Source of the DNA: Gnetum montanum
Taxonomy: Eukaryota; Streptophyta; Gnetopsida; Gnetales; Gnetaceae
Direction: 5' to 3'
NCBI GenBank assembly: GCA_015680685.1
Contig: MNCI01029688.1
Location: 559,369 to 623,368, forward strand
Length of the DNA: 64,000 nucleotides
The notes below the pieces were generated by a model, which ran no database searches, had not been told where the DNA came from, and worked only from the letters and a program-made list of their open reading frames with translations. Numbering within the stretch: position 1 is the stretch's first letter; each line of letters begins with the position of its first letter. Of the stretch, positions 13,152-25,899 are shown one piece after another. The translations under genes and the position numbers were made by a program.

Positions 13152-14004
13152 TGATGAGCAACAAGGTACTCCTATGCTCAACCATATGAATCACAAGCAT
13201 TCACAAATGATCCAGTTGAATTCCATGAATGGGACTAGTTGTGGTATCTAGATTGTTAAGCTTTGATCATAATTCACTATCTTTCCACTTGGACTAGTGG
13301 TAGGTTTGTCATGTATGGTTTAGCCCAAAGTGAAACGTATGATGTTTCCTAATTCTATGCTACTCCTAGTGACAAAAAGAGATAAATTGATTAGCTAATG
13401 AATAATGAAAAATAAATTCTAAATTAGCCTATGGTGATGGTATCAACTCTTAACTATTTGTACATGTCTTGGACTTTTGTGGAGCTACTTTTGGATTTAC
13501 CAAGTGTATGTCACTAGTTATGCCAAACGATACACCTATGGGTGACCAAGCAGTTACTCTTACACACTCATGATTAAGGCATACACATTTTTTTAATAAT
13601 AGGAATAGTAAATAGCAATAAATGGAAATATTTAACTAGAGAAAGTATTAAATAATTAAAGCAACAGTAATCTAAGTTGATGCTACAATGATGAAAGTAA
13701 TCTCAATCTTTATTGCTAGTCATGTAACATGTCCAAGTATATCACACTTGAACAAAGGTGTCATATGATTATAAACATCACACTACAAGCATGCACTAGA
13801 AATAATAGACTTTAAAGAAACTAAAAAGTAACTATCTTCTAAAATGTCTCACCCAAAACCCCAAGTGCAGTATTTATAGGCAAGGTCTAGATGAGGTGAT
13901 GTCATGTATCCAATGTTGCTTATTAGCCTCGATGATGGGTATGCGACATCAGGAATCTGACATTACATACCTGACGTCAAAGCCCATCAAATCACAACTC
14001 ATCA
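13152..14004 (-). repeat. 3' LTR of element M1
   Basis: 853 bp, TGATGAG...CTCATCA. It matches 21,464-22,334 along its length with scattered substitutions and small indels. The adjacent interior sequence, read on the minus strand, ends in a short G-rich polypurine-like tract (about 14,005-14,012). Confidence 0.9.
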
Positions 14005-14299
14005 TACCCCTACAACTGAATGAAAACTTGTCCTTAAGTTTAAAAAAATGAGGAGCAAGTTATTTACAAAATATTGGGCAAGTATGGGATTATTGATTAA
14101 GTCAAACAAGGGACAAAATAACTGACTCTTCACATGTTGCAGTAGTATAGTACAAAAATGGAACACATTATTACAAAACAAGATAAAAAAAAACAAGAAT
14201 GGAAAGCTCATGTGGTACTTGGAGGTGGTGGCTCTTCCATTGGTCACTTCCCTTGGTTGTTAGGCCACTGAAATTTGTAATAGTTGAGCAAGGCCTACA

Positions 14300-16584
14300 G
14301 TTTTTCCTCCTCTATCCTTGGTTCATGCACCATCTAAGTTGTTGTGATAATGTGTGCTAGCACCAATACATCCCAAGGACATGGTAGTTGCAAACACATT
14401 TGACTTACCTTGAGTACCATGCCATGAACTATCCTCATTCCTCCTTTAAGGCCCTAGATTTATCCCTTAGCTCATGATAGTCTATCAATCTTTGAGCTAG
14501 GTTTGAGGCTACATATTTCTATCCCTAGTAGCTAGCTTTGACCATCTCTACTTTTGAGATTACCACTTGTAACTTTTGCAAAGCATCCTTCTAATCTACA
14601 AACTTCTTCTCACATAGTACGTAGGTGGTTTCCACTTGCTTTTCCAGCTTGCCTTTGGGATGACTTGCTATTAACATGGCAAGGTTAGCATATCTAAGGT
14701 TAGCCAATGCCATGTATTCCTTCAAATCTTCTATCTACAAGTCCTTATTTTTAACTTCCACTTAGTGGAGCATGGCATAATTGTCCAAAATATCCTACCA
14801 TTTAGAATTATGTGCTACCAAAGAGCTAATGTGGGCCTTGGAAATCTTGATTTCCTTATCATTAATTTTCTTATACATGCCAACCTAGTCACAAAAGTGT
14901 TCTTTTAACTTCTCATGTTTTTTGACCTCGTTCTACCATGTGTTGATATCGATTACTGTCTTTTAATAAACAGTGTGTACCTTGTCCATAGAGAGGATTA
15001 TATTTTCTTAGGCCACTCTACTCATATCCTAATTGATTCTTACTAGTTATTTCCTTAATTGGTGGACACTCTCTTCCAAGATGTTCTTTTTCTTTTCCAC
15101 TATGGTCAACCAGGCATTCCTTTTAGTGAGCTACTTATTTTCTTCTTGAATAGCAGTCAATGCCTTTTTCTGTGCATGAGTTTATGCATCTATAGTAGAG
15201 CCATTCTAGACTACCATCTCATTTGTTTGCTCTACAACTAATCTTTCCTTTTCCAACTTGGTAAGCTCCTCTATCCAAAATTTTTCTAGTTGATCTGGTG
15301 TGATGAAACAGGTAAGATCCCATCATTCAGCTTGTAGGATAGCCAATTCTTCTTGTAATCTTTGCACCTCAACTTTCACATGCTCTACCCTAACTTCCAT
15401 CATAAGCAACTTTCCTTTTGTAGTGATGAGATCTAATTATGTCACAATGACATCACTAGGAATGTCGAACAAAGTGTTCATCACTTGACCTATCTACAAC
15501 AAATGATCAAATATATCTTCATGCACTACAAGAGTCATTGAGGTTTTGACCAACATATGTGCATATTTTCTCCATTCCAAATTAGTTGGAGGAATAATAG
15601 GAACATTGAAAAATTCCTTGATGTGATTAGTGATCACCTCTTCTGCACTTGCTACATCCTCATGTTGTAGCACCATGACTATGATGCCTTCTCACATTTC
15701 CAATGTGACTTAAAATATGCAGCATTTCTAGAGATATGGCATGACCATTGGGATTTCCTTCCTCCTAAATAAATTTATTTCTCTCTCCTTATTAGATCAG
15801 CTAATATTGTGGATCATACAGCATCATCCATAACTCAGAAGAGATTGGCCTCATCCTTACTCCCCTAGTTAATAGTTTTAGTGATTCTTTATAGGTGGCT
15901 CATCGATAGTCTATAATCTTTTGGCAGTAGTGGTGGAGGTTGTGCTTGTAGGTGCTACTCAGGCTCTTATTGCATTTTAGTTCTTGGTTCTACCTCCTTT
16001 TCAACTTCTTGCTTCTTACTAGAATCTTTTCTTGGGGCTACAGTCTTGAGGAGCTCTACAAAGGAGTCGTGCTAAGCCTTTCAAAGGATATCATTGGTAT
16101 ATCCTAAGATTCTCATGCACTTGCACAACTTTTTGATCAGATAAGAGAATATAAGTGTTGTTCTCCTTGACTTTGTTTCTTCAAACCACCATTGAATCTT
16201 TGTGAAATAGTACTGGGGAAGGTTAACTAAAAATTTTTCTATTAAAATGGCACTTCCCCTGGCTACATAACTAAAAATGCGATTGAGCCCTTTGGTGGAA
16301 AACAAGTGGTATGTCTCAATCTTAAAGGAGGTTCTCTCTTCCAAAGTCATCTCATAGTATGATTTATCTTCTTTTTCATATGCCCACTTCATCCATAGTC
16401 TCTTCATTTTGGAATCAAATCTAGTGGACAAGTGAGAAACCTTGGCCCCTTCATTGGGCAAGTTGAGAGCTATAGCTATATCTTTGACTGCATAAGAGAC
16501 ATTCACGTAGAAGATATTTATAGTGATACCTTCATCCCTATTGTGCCAGAATTGATAGGAGTTTCCCCAAGTACCATTCACCAT
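14300..16584 (-). pseudogene. Element-borne ORF: globular N-terminal region plus long coiled coil, unknown function
   Basis: The only sizeable open part is 16,584-16,081 (167 codons), a globular region rich in aromatic and charged residues (W-x-x-W, L-P-x-Y-x motifs). I cannot assign it to a named family; it loosely recalls the plant-transposon accessory proteins that retroelements carry. Downstream on the same strand, from about 15,680 to 14,400, translation gives a long heptad-like coiled coil interrupted mainly by TAG stops where Gln or Trp codons fit. It lies between gag and the 3' LTR of M1. Similar coiled-coil ORFs occur at 0.9-3.1 kb and 34.4-35.6 kb. It is degenerate. Confidence 0.55.
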
Positions 16585-16773
16585 TATTAGATAAGATCAA
16601 CCACAATGGGAACACTTTCAGTTATGTCCGCACTACTTCAAAAGCAAATTTCATGAATGGACCAAAGTTCATTTTCATAATGACTATAGTCAATGTGGAT
16701 TTCTTCAATATGGTACCAAGGTAGTTGAGGGGCAATGTAAGATGTTGTTCCTATTTGGGGGCTAGTACTTCTT

Positions 16774-16965
16774 CTACCTCTCCTTGGGTATATTGCCTAG
16801 TACCACAAGCCTCTTGATGGATACTAAAATATTGGGCCTCTTGTTTAGCATGCTTTGCTTGATCTCCTTATTGGCCACTACCACCACATGGATGTTTAAT
16901 GGCTCTCTATGAGGGTTCATCCTAAGTAACTCTTTTTGGAGCCATCTACAATCAAGCAAAAGCAA
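16774..16965 (-). pseudogene. Short upstream piece of the M1 coiled-coil ORF
   Basis: A 63-codon open stretch on the minus strand, just 5' of the 167-codon open region, contains a conserved-looking N-I-H-V-V-V-V-A-N-K-E segment. It ends in a stop, and the frame between it and 16,584 is broken. I infer it is the N-terminal part of the same decayed ORF or a separate exon. No function can be named. Confidence 0.35.
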
Positions 16966-19050
16966 GTGATACCAAGGTTATGTCTAATATCATCAATCAA
17001 TTATACCTTACTCATAACCTTAGTTCATTAAGCTCATAATGTATATGATTATAGGGTTAGGCAACTTTTCATGAAAAATCCCCAAAAAGGTATTTATCTT
17101 TTCTATGACCCATCACAAGTGGTTCCTTTTTCATTATATGTGGCTTAAGATAATGGTCATAGACCTAAGGGTTAGAAAAATTGGATGTCTAGCATTATCA
17201 TTAATGATTTTTCATTATAAGTCCTATCATTCTTAACATCGTTACCCGTAGAATACCTTCTAAGCAATAGCAAATTTTAACAAATTAGCACAAGATTTGC
17301 ACACTAGTAGCCTCCATAACTAAGTTGAACACTCCAAATTTAAATAGATTCAAATGGGAAGGAAATTGGATCATTAAAGAGCTAGATATCATAACTAAAA
17401 GATGGAGGCATATATCTCTAAGTTGTGAGAAAAATTGTAACAACTCCACTATTGGAAAATGTGTAAAATGAAGTTCTAAGTGCCGTAGGGGTCATATTTA
17501 TAGGCTATTTAGGACCTAACGTTAAACCTAAAATTAGGTACATGACATTGAGGTTTGAAAATTTTGAGTTGGGTCCAATGAACATACAAACTGAAGCTCT
17601 AGTTTGGATTGGAAGGTGTAAAGCTCAATGTTGTAGTTTGGGTAAGTGAAAAATTAAGTGGATGCACAAAAAGTAGGATAAGGTAATGTCATCAATGGTA
17701 AAATTATGAGAATGAGCAAGAAAAAGGGCATTGAAAGCTTGATTTTGGGATAGAGTATGTTCATGATAATGGAAACAATGAAATATAATAATTGGAGTGC
17801 ATGGAAGGTGAAAAATGACGTGGGCATGTTAAACAAGTACAAGTCACAAAAGTTACACAAGTGAGTCCATCCCAAAGTAGGCTCTATCCTATGATGCCCT
17901 AGTGGAACCACATCTCTAATGTCCATAGGCACTAGAAAGGTTGAATGTAATGCATACCTATGAAGCAAAACACACCTATTAAAACCACCAAACTGAGATA
18001 ATCACTCTATGTTACATAACACCACAAGTTATGAACATCCAGACAACAAGATGAGATGGATCTAAGAAGGAATTGTAAAAATTAGGACATGAGGTGTTGT
18101 ACCATGGTCATAATGAAATCTTATGTGTTATTAATGGTTAAATAACCATGTGTACATCTTTCCAAGATGCAAACCAAGTCCATACCACATTTCAATCACA
18201 CCACATCATTTCATCGCATTGGTAGACAATCATAAGACTATCAAAGTTGCAAGGAGTAACATCACTTGGTACTCTGTCCAAGGGAGGAGCGTTATGATGG
18301 CATATTATTGTTGTTTTTTCTTTCCTCTTCTTCTTCTTTTTTTTTTGGTTCTACAAAGCTACCAACCTTTAGGCATATGTACATGTCTTTCTAGTGGATT
18401 CCATAGAAGCTTATTTAGTGTCGATTAAAGTTGCTCTTGCTCCCATTTTTTGTTAGATCTACAAGGATATGGGTAAAACCCCAACATGATAGAACATACA
18501 AAAGTAGCCAAAGGGAATCCATGAATCCCCTTGATGTCACACCCTTTACATTCCATCTTGGTTCTACACTCTTCCATATAGACACAATGATTAGGAAGTT
18601 ATTTAGGGTTTGGATGATGAAAACGATTACCATTATGACTAGAGCAAGAGCATGATTAATGTAAAGGGTTACCATTATGACTAGAGCAAGAGCATTGATA
18701 CAATGATTACTCAATCCCTTATGACTCAACAACATAGATAAAAAACCTCACCTCAATGGACAACGTGATTAATCACAAGATTACATACAAGGAAAATTAA
18801 AATAACAACTAGAAAAAGTAGAAAGAATAGGAAAATGATAAAAAATTGTAAAACAAAAAAGATAAAAAAAAAAAACATAAAAATCCTAAAGATTAGATTG
18901 GGGGGTAACCCCCATGACTAAACATTTGGTCATAGCTAGGATTAATAAGTGGATGAAGAGGATCCATGCATGTGTGAGATGTTGGAAACACTTCATGCCC
19001 TAGTCATTGGGTGTCTGTTGGCGGTGTGGTGGCTGGGTAGAAACATTTTT
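16966..19050. other. Interior of M1 with no assignable gene
   Basis: Small open frames on both strands (for example 17,654-17,968 minus and 18,150-18,428 plus) show no protein motif and overlap each other, so I treat them as chance. A polypyrimidine run lies at 18,318-18,348 and an A-rich run at about 18,855-18,875. Confidence 0.5.
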
Positions 19051-19099
19051 GGTCACACACCTAATTGTTATATGTATGGTGAGTTAGGGTATGATATGT

Positions 19100-21112
19100 G
19101 TTAATATTATGGATAACTAATCCACAGTTACATCCTTGAGCATGAGATGGTATGCATGGATTCATGTGTCTCCCCACATTTGTAGATTCATTGCTTGGTG
19201 ATGGGATTGGAGTATGGATAGATGGTGGCCCTTGTGTATGGTTGGAGGACATTGGTGGAGGAAAGGAAGGTGGTGCACTAGATTGGAATTGTGCTAGTTT
19301 GTTGGATGCAGTGGATTTATGCATGGATTGCTTTAGTTTATAGCCATTCCTTTAGAAGGAACATTTTTGACATTGCAATTGGAACCCACTGGTGTTACCA
19401 TGTCTATACACATTTGTAGCACAAGTGGCACTCATTCATTGATATTGTGGTGTTGAACCTTTTTGAGTTACTAGAAATGGCATATGAGAAGTTGAATTAT
19501 GATAATATCAAGGGTAGGTTGATGGTAAGAGGTGTGAGGTTGTGATCCTTCAAGGGATGTCATGAATTAATGGTACTTGAAAGAGTGGTAGTAGCGATTT
19601 GAAGTGGAGGATGCCAAACTAGTTAGAGAAATAGGATGTTGAACATAATATCTATGAGGTTTTGGTGGGTACAATTGATTTTGTGGTGGCCTCCCCCATG
19701 AATATGGTTATTGCCACTACAATTGAGGATGTTGAGGCTAGTAATAAGTCCCACTAGGATGGTACGATTAGTTATGGGATTGTTTAAAATTACCTTGTGG
19801 GAGAGGAAGTCTCCCAATCATATGCTTTTTCACAAACTTTGGATTTAAGGCACCTATCTAACACTCTTGTATATGCGACAATATTGGACATTAGCCCTTT
19901 GGATGGTCATATATGCATAGTTCGCATTCATCATCTTCATCCATGATGAAGTCTTTAGCCTCACTTTCATCAACCACTCTTCTTATCTACTAAAAAGTGT
20001 TTCTAACTATTTCTTGATTCTATGTCCTCTATTGATTCTAATTTCCTAACTTTTTTTCATGATCCTCTCCTCGATTGTATCAATGAGAGTTAAAACATTT
20101 TCATATATCCATTTGGACACCCTATTAAACTTTTCTTCTATATTATCAATAGACTCCTTCATTAGCAAGGTTTGTTGTGGAATCACCTTATCAAAAGTAG
20201 TTTCAATTTTCTTACCATAAATTTTAACCTCCTTCAATTAAAGGGTTGGGTCCCATTGGCATTTTTCAACATTCTCTCATTTTCACATCTCTCTTTTATC
20301 TGATGGGCTTGGAGCTTGTATAATTTCCCTAGGTAATATATCCTAAGGATTACCCTTGTCTCATTACAAATCCCATCTATGATGTGGTAAAGTCACTCTT
20401 TCTTAGAGAAACCATGGCCTGCACATCAATTTAGTAAGGCATAATATCTATCAAAGGCCATGTCCAAGGGTTCATGTTATTCTTATTTCCATTCTTGGAT
20501 TTTTCTCCTTAGATTGAACACTCTTTTATAAGTTTAGTACCTTTTTTTGAAAATTTCTAGCATTGTAGGCCATCGTCAGATTGATTTTAGTCTAAATGAT
20601 CTATACCACACTTTGGCTTTATCAATTAGTGTCCTAGGAAAGATCTTAAGCTTTTTCCATCCACTTTCAACATTGTAACAAATATAGGAATCCTAGAAGG
20701 CTTGTAGATGATGTTGTGAATCTAAATCATAGCCTCCTATAAATTTAGGAATATTATTCATATCAAGATTAGGTAGGCAACTCTCTTTGAAATGCTTGCA
20801 AGATATCTTAATGGCCTCTATTATCTTCATCATGCTCTTAGTGGCCAAGAAGGGTTCATCATCATTAGACAAATTATGAGGCAAATTTCTATCTCTACTT
20901 GTTTGATCATGATGATACTTTCTTTGATCCTTCCCATAGGTTTGATTTTGATTTTTAGTTTGATCCTTTAGTGGAGCTCTATCTTTATACCTATGTTCAT
21001 CTTCATCAGAAGTAGATGTTGAAGGAAAAGAGGAAGACGAGGAATTGGAAAAATTGCCATGGCTTCTATGGTGTTCCTCAAGGTCCCTTGATTTATCATT
21101 TCTTGGTTTCAA
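19100..21112 (-). pseudogene. Ty3-type gag of element M1
   Basis: Minus strand. The first 139 codons (21,112-20,693) are open. They give a Ser/Asp/Glu/Lys-rich N-terminus with many R-D-R and D-E-D groups, then L-x-x-I-P-K-F-x-G, the usual start of the retrotransposon gag domain. The frame continues with stops through P-R-T-L-I-D-K-A-x-V-W-Y (about 20,640-20,600), the core of that domain. Around 19,884-19,928 a C-x-x-C-x-x-x-x-H-x-x-x-x-C arrangement resembles a zinc knuckle, followed by a Pro/Tyr/His-rich tail. Gag forms the particle that packages element RNA. At least ten stops make this copy dead. A close relative lies at 60.4-61.1 kb. Confidence 0.7.
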
Positions 21113-21444
21113 GGAGGTCCTAGGCCTTGAGGCCTTCCATAGCTCAGGACTTACGTCATCTCCTCCAAGATTGTCTGCCTTAGGTGAATGAAGTCTTTAA
21201 GTGTTGTCAAGGTGATCATGATCATAAGAAACCCCTGCATAAGGTTGATCACTCCAATCTTCATCATGCATCTCATTAGTTCTCCAATGAATTTGTTCAC
21301 TATATAGCACATAGTCACTTGCATGTGAGAGAGACATTGTTGCTGGTTTATGGTGTGTGTGAGCTAATAGTTTCTAAAATATATATGATGAATGCCTTTT
21401 AGAGTGATTGTGTATGATATAACTACTCTAGATAACTAGCACCA

Positions 21445-21462
21445 TCCTTGGAAATGGTGCCA
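21445..21462 (-). promoter_or_regulatory. Primer-binding site of M1, decayed tRNA-Asp type
   Basis: One base inside the 5' LTR, the minus strand reads TGGCACCATTTCC. This resembles the TGGCGCCGTTGCC primer-binding site used by Athila/Tat elements with tRNA-Asp; two of the differences are CG to CA. The assignment rests on position and partial match. Confidence 0.55.
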
Positions 21463-21463
21463 A

Positions 21464-22334
21464 TGATGAGCAGCAAGGTACCCCTATGCTCAACCATATG
21501 AATCACAAGTGTTCACACACAATTTGATCAAATTCCATGGGTGGGACTAGTTGTGGTATCTAGATCATTATGCTTGATTGTAGTTCGTTGTCTTCCCACT
21601 TGGACTAGTGGTGGCTTTGTCACATATGGTTTAGTCCAAAGTGAGGTGTATGATGTTTTCTAATTCTATGCTACTCCTAGTGACAAAAAGAGATAAATTA
21701 ATTAACTAATGAATAATGAAAAATAAGGTCTAAATTATCATATGGCAATGGTATCTTCTCTTAACCATCTATACACATCTTGGACTTTGTAGAGCTACTT
21801 TTGGGTTTACCAAGTGCACATCACTCGTTATGCCAAACGATACACCTCTAGGTGACCAAGCATTTACACTTACACACTTGTGATTAAGGCATACACATTC
21901 TACTTAATAATAGGAATAGTAAATAACAATAAATTAAAATATTTAGCTATAGAAAGTAGTAAATAATTAAATCGACAATAATCTAAGTGGATGCTACAAT
22001 GGTGGAAGTAATCTTGATCTTTATTGCTAGTCATGTAATGTGTCCAAGTTTGTCACACTCAAAAAAGGATGTCATATGATTACAAACATCACATTGCAAG
22101 CATGAACTAGAAATAATAGACTTTAAAGAAAATAAAATCCAACTTGGAAAATAAAAACTAACTATCTTCTAAGATGTCTCACCTAGAACCCCAAGTGCAA
22201 TATTTATAGGCAAGGTCTAGATGAGGTGATGTCAGGCATCCGACATTGCTTATTAGCCCTGATGTTGGGTACGTGATGTTGGGACTTCAATGTCACATAT
22301 CCACCCTTAGGGCCTATCAAATCACAACTCATCA
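21464..22334 (-). repeat. 5' LTR of element M1
   Basis: 871 bp, TGATGAG...CTCATCA, the partner of 13,152-14,004. By position it carries the promoter for the minus-strand element, but I could not pick a convincing TATA box. Confidence 0.9.
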
Positions 22335-22339
22335 CTTAG

Positions 22340-24300
22340 ATTTTTTTTGACAACTAGCTTTGAATCTTTGAGTTTCTATGTAGATGTGTCCTTGTTTCTT
22401 AAATTGCAAGTATATTCTTGAAAAACTTCCAACTATGATGTGCCTTTCACATCTAAAGGTATTCTTTAATATGTATTAATAATTATTATATAATTTTATT
22501 CTTCATCGTTTTGTTCTAAATTAAGAATAATTTTCTTCTAAATATATCAAGAAGCATTCAAAGCATAGAAGACCCAACTATATTCAATGAAAGTAAGTTC
22601 ATACAACATAGGGCAAGCCTCCATTCCTCCTATATTCCTATCATCACTAGCATTCATTATGAGTCTATTATAGATAGAAATTACATCATTTAAGGAATTT
22701 CTAGACTTTATAATTTCTGACAACATATTATAAAATTATTCAAACTCTTTTCTTTTTTAGTTGACTATATAGTTTACAATGTACTTTATGATAACATACT
22801 TATTTAATATAGGTTTTAAATCTATATTTGTCCTCCATGTCTATAGGACTATTTTATTATGAACATTATGTCTAGAATCTTTTCTTTGGAGGCACATAAC
22901 TTATCTTATTACTATTAATTGAATCTATAGAGAGTTTTGATTCTTGATAAAGAGGCCATGAAACATTGTACTTATATAATTAAATTCAATAGTAAGATGT
23001 GATAATAATCATGCATATTAATATGAAATACATAGTACAATATAACTCTGGTAGGAAAGTAAATGGAAAAAATATAATAAATATATAAATGCTAAAATTT
23101 ATTAGAATATAATTGTAACACAATGTACAATCATAAGTTTTTTAATGATTCAAAAGATGTTCATAACCACCCTTGAAGTAGTCATAACAAAAGGATATGA
23201 CATATCATGTAAACCATTATGACTATACTCATGGAAGATAAGTAGCCAAGAATTAGGTTACAAAGATATGTGTGAAAAGGTGGAGAAAAATAAGTGATAA
23301 GGAATATAAACAAGAAAAATAAGATAGTATGAGAAAGTAATGATGAATCATAAGAATACATACTAGATAAAGCATTGCATAGAAGAAAATCAGAATAAAA
23401 ACCATAAGAAATTTAAGTTATATGTCTAGAGTAACAAAAGTAATGAACAACAAGAAAGAAATGTAGAAGGATTTAATTTCCTAAATAGGACAAGAAGATC
23501 CAAAAGTGAGTAATTCATATTTTGGTCTAGTTTCCTTAAGACGAAGAGAAGACCACCATGAAGATTACAAAGGATAAAGAAAATAACTACGAAGAAGGAA
23601 TATGCTACAATTAAGGTAGTAGTCAATAGCCTATCAAGTGATAAATCACTAAGAAGCCCCATAAGGCCCAACCCATATAAGACTAACTACTGGAAATTTT
23701 TTTTACCAAACTATCATGAGATATAGACAAAGGTAGACATCATAAGGATGTCACAATAAAGAATAAAAAGAATGTATTACAAAGATGAGATTCATATCAA
23801 GACCATGAGATATAAAGATTGGTTGTAGAGTGTGATCAAACAATATTATGAAAGATATATTGATGGTTGCTTAATTAACAAGTTGTGTGTTAAGTTTCCT
23901 CATAACTTAAACAATCTTGTTATAATTAGATTTGTTCTAGAGACATAAAATCAAACACTATCAAACTTTCATTCTTCTATATCATTACATTTACATCAAA
24001 GAGCCATTTCTTTGCAAATAATATGAGGTTGAGTAGCATTTAAGAGTTCATCATATTCATAGTTGAGATCCATAAATTGAAGTTGATTCATAGCCAACTC
24101 ACAAGATGCCTTAATACATTCAAACTTAATGTCTACAATTAATGAAAGATTTAATTTTTCCCAACACTTATCATTGGTGAATATATAACATAACACTTAG
24201 AATGACTATATTAGATGCATATTCCTATTTAATAATAAGCTATTGATCTAATAATTTGAATTACAGTATAACTAAAGTAGTTTATACTTATAACATTTCA
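22340..24300. other. Unassigned AT-rich region
   Basis: No gene I can support. Minus-strand open frames at 23,426-23,671 and 23,996-24,196 have no recognisable motif. It may be the decayed 3' part of the Tat-type element whose RNase H ends at 25.3 kb, but I see no integrase motifs. Confidence 0.4.
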
Positions 24301-24479
24301 TTATTCATATGCTCATAATATTTTGAGTAACTTACTTTTAAACTATGTTTTAGCAGTTTATATAATTTATTATTTTCTATAATTATCATTGAGTTGCTTT
24401 TAACAAACTTGAGTTACTTTGATTTCATTTTAGAAAATTTAAATTGTTTCATAGTTAGTTTCTACAAAATTTATTTCTT

Positions 24480-25080
24480 TGTTAAGAATTAAGTTTTTTT
24501 TTATAAAATTTATTATTTTCATCATGGGTGGATTAACATATTAAGGGTGATAGAAAAGGTCTTATCAAGTTAGAAAATTTATATTTATTTTTGAAGTTAT
24601 TTTTTGAAATATTATTTCCTAGTTGTTTCTAGAAATTTTTTTTTTAATGATAGTGGAGTTGATATATTGAGTGTGATAAAGATTGCCTAAAGAAGATATT
24701 TTTATAAAATTTATTTTTATTCTAGAATTACTTTTTAGAAAATTTACTTTTGTAAGGATTGAGTAGTTTTTAGAATAATTTTTTTATGGTAACATAGTAG
24801 AGTTAACATATAAAGTGACACAAAGAATGATTCATAAATGCTCCTTTTAGAAAATTTATTTATTTTTGATTTACTTTTGGTGGGAATTTTACTTATTTAT
24901 TAAAATATAGCTATTTTTTTAAAAAAAATTAGTTGTTTTAGTGTGACATAGATTACCTCAATTAAGTTCACTTTAAATAAGAATTTCTATTTTAAAAATT
25001 TACTTTTATTGTAGAGTTATTTTCAGAAAGTTTATTTCTTTAATCAGATTAAGTAATTTATTTGTAAAATATTTATTTAT
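24480..25080. repeat. AT-rich degenerate ~130-bp tandem repeat
   Basis: A unit with a 'gttaacatattaag.gtgataaag' part and a 'tttagaaaatttatttttatt' part recurs near 24,530, 24,652, 24,790 and 24,925. The copies are diverged. It lies just beyond the RNase H end of the minus-strand Tat-type pol. Confidence 0.5.
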
Positions 25081-25300
25081 TTAAATTAATTAACACTTGC
25101 AAACCTACTAAAGGTCTATGCAAGATTTGGTTTTGCCTAAGCACACCAACAATATGCCATCATAGGACCTTCAATATAATGTATTATTGGATAAATGACA
25201 TATTTTTTTGATATTTTACATACAACATCCTTTTGAAAAGTAATTAGGTTTTCTGGAGATTCACAATACATCAAGTAAACTTGATATCATCATACCATTC

Positions 25301-25830
25301 TTATTGAGGAACATTGTTGATAGTGGCTGTTGAGGGACCTTCAGTATTACGCATGATGGAAAGAGCATAGTTTTCTATTAAGGAAGGTAACTTGCTAAAC
25401 ATAGTTGATGTCACAGATAGGGCCAAGGTTGCAATGGCATCAACCAAGGTGTTCTCAATTTGGGGTATGTGTTGAATGCCAAAAGTTATAAATTGTAACA
25501 TGAGTTTCTTGGCTAGGTCACAATAAGGTTGTAAATGCTTGTATTTACATAGGTAGACCTCAATTACTTCATTTATCATGAGTTGTAAATAACCTTTTAT
25601 CATTAAATATTTGATTCATTTTTTACAACCTATCATCATCCCTCTAATTAACCCTTCATATTCCACTACATTGTTGGTACATGAAGATTAAAAATAATAA
25701 GAAAAAGATTGGATTGCATCTAAGGATGATAATATTATAGAAGCAGCACTAGATCCATGGGTAGTAGAAACTCCTTCAAAGTGCATGATGGCCTCATAAC
25801 CTTTAGGTACCTCATTCATAACATTGACAT
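25301..25830 (-). pseudogene. Additional (archaeal/plant-like) RNase H domain of Tat-type pol
   Basis: RNase H degrades the RNA strand of the RNA/DNA hybrid. On the minus strand the domain begins with M-H-F-E-G (normally F-D-G, so the first catalytic Asp is altered), then C-T-N-N-x-x-E-Y-E and a K-G-x-x-Q-L motif whose normal G-D-S Asp is lost. It ends in I-P-x-x-E-N-x-x-x-D-A-x-A-T-L-A. The last 100 codons (25,603-25,301) are open. It follows the RT connection almost directly, so the native Ty3 RNase H that normally lies between them seems deleted. The order RT then extra RNase H is the one I know for Tat/Ogre elements. Confidence 0.75.
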
Positions 25831-25899
25831 GTTCATCATTGAACTCGAGACCAATGGCTATGTTTTCTTGACACTAGTCAATCCACTCATAGTGAACCT

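Larger units (their letters stand above)
13152..22334 (-). mobile_element. Complete LTR retrotransposon M1, apparently non-autonomous
   Basis: Two direct LTRs (13,152-14,004 and 21,464-22,334) begin TGATGAG and end CTCATCA, so each LTR carries a perfect 7-bp terminal inverted repeat. The flanks are TTTAG (13,147-13,151) and CTTAG (22,335-22,339), a 5-bp target duplication with one change. Orientation is minus: the primer-binding site lies beside the right LTR, gag comes next, and a short purine-rich tract adjoins the left LTR. The 7.4-kb interior shows gag and a coiled-coil ORF but no reverse transcriptase, protease or integrase that I can recognise. The element therefore probably moved with proteins from a relative. 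Confidence 0.85.

Noticed and set aside
18150-18735. Overlapping open frames on both strands in M1
   Set aside because: Low-complexity Phe/Leu and Ser/Thr frames over a polypyrimidine run, with no motif and no match to the element's other ORFs.
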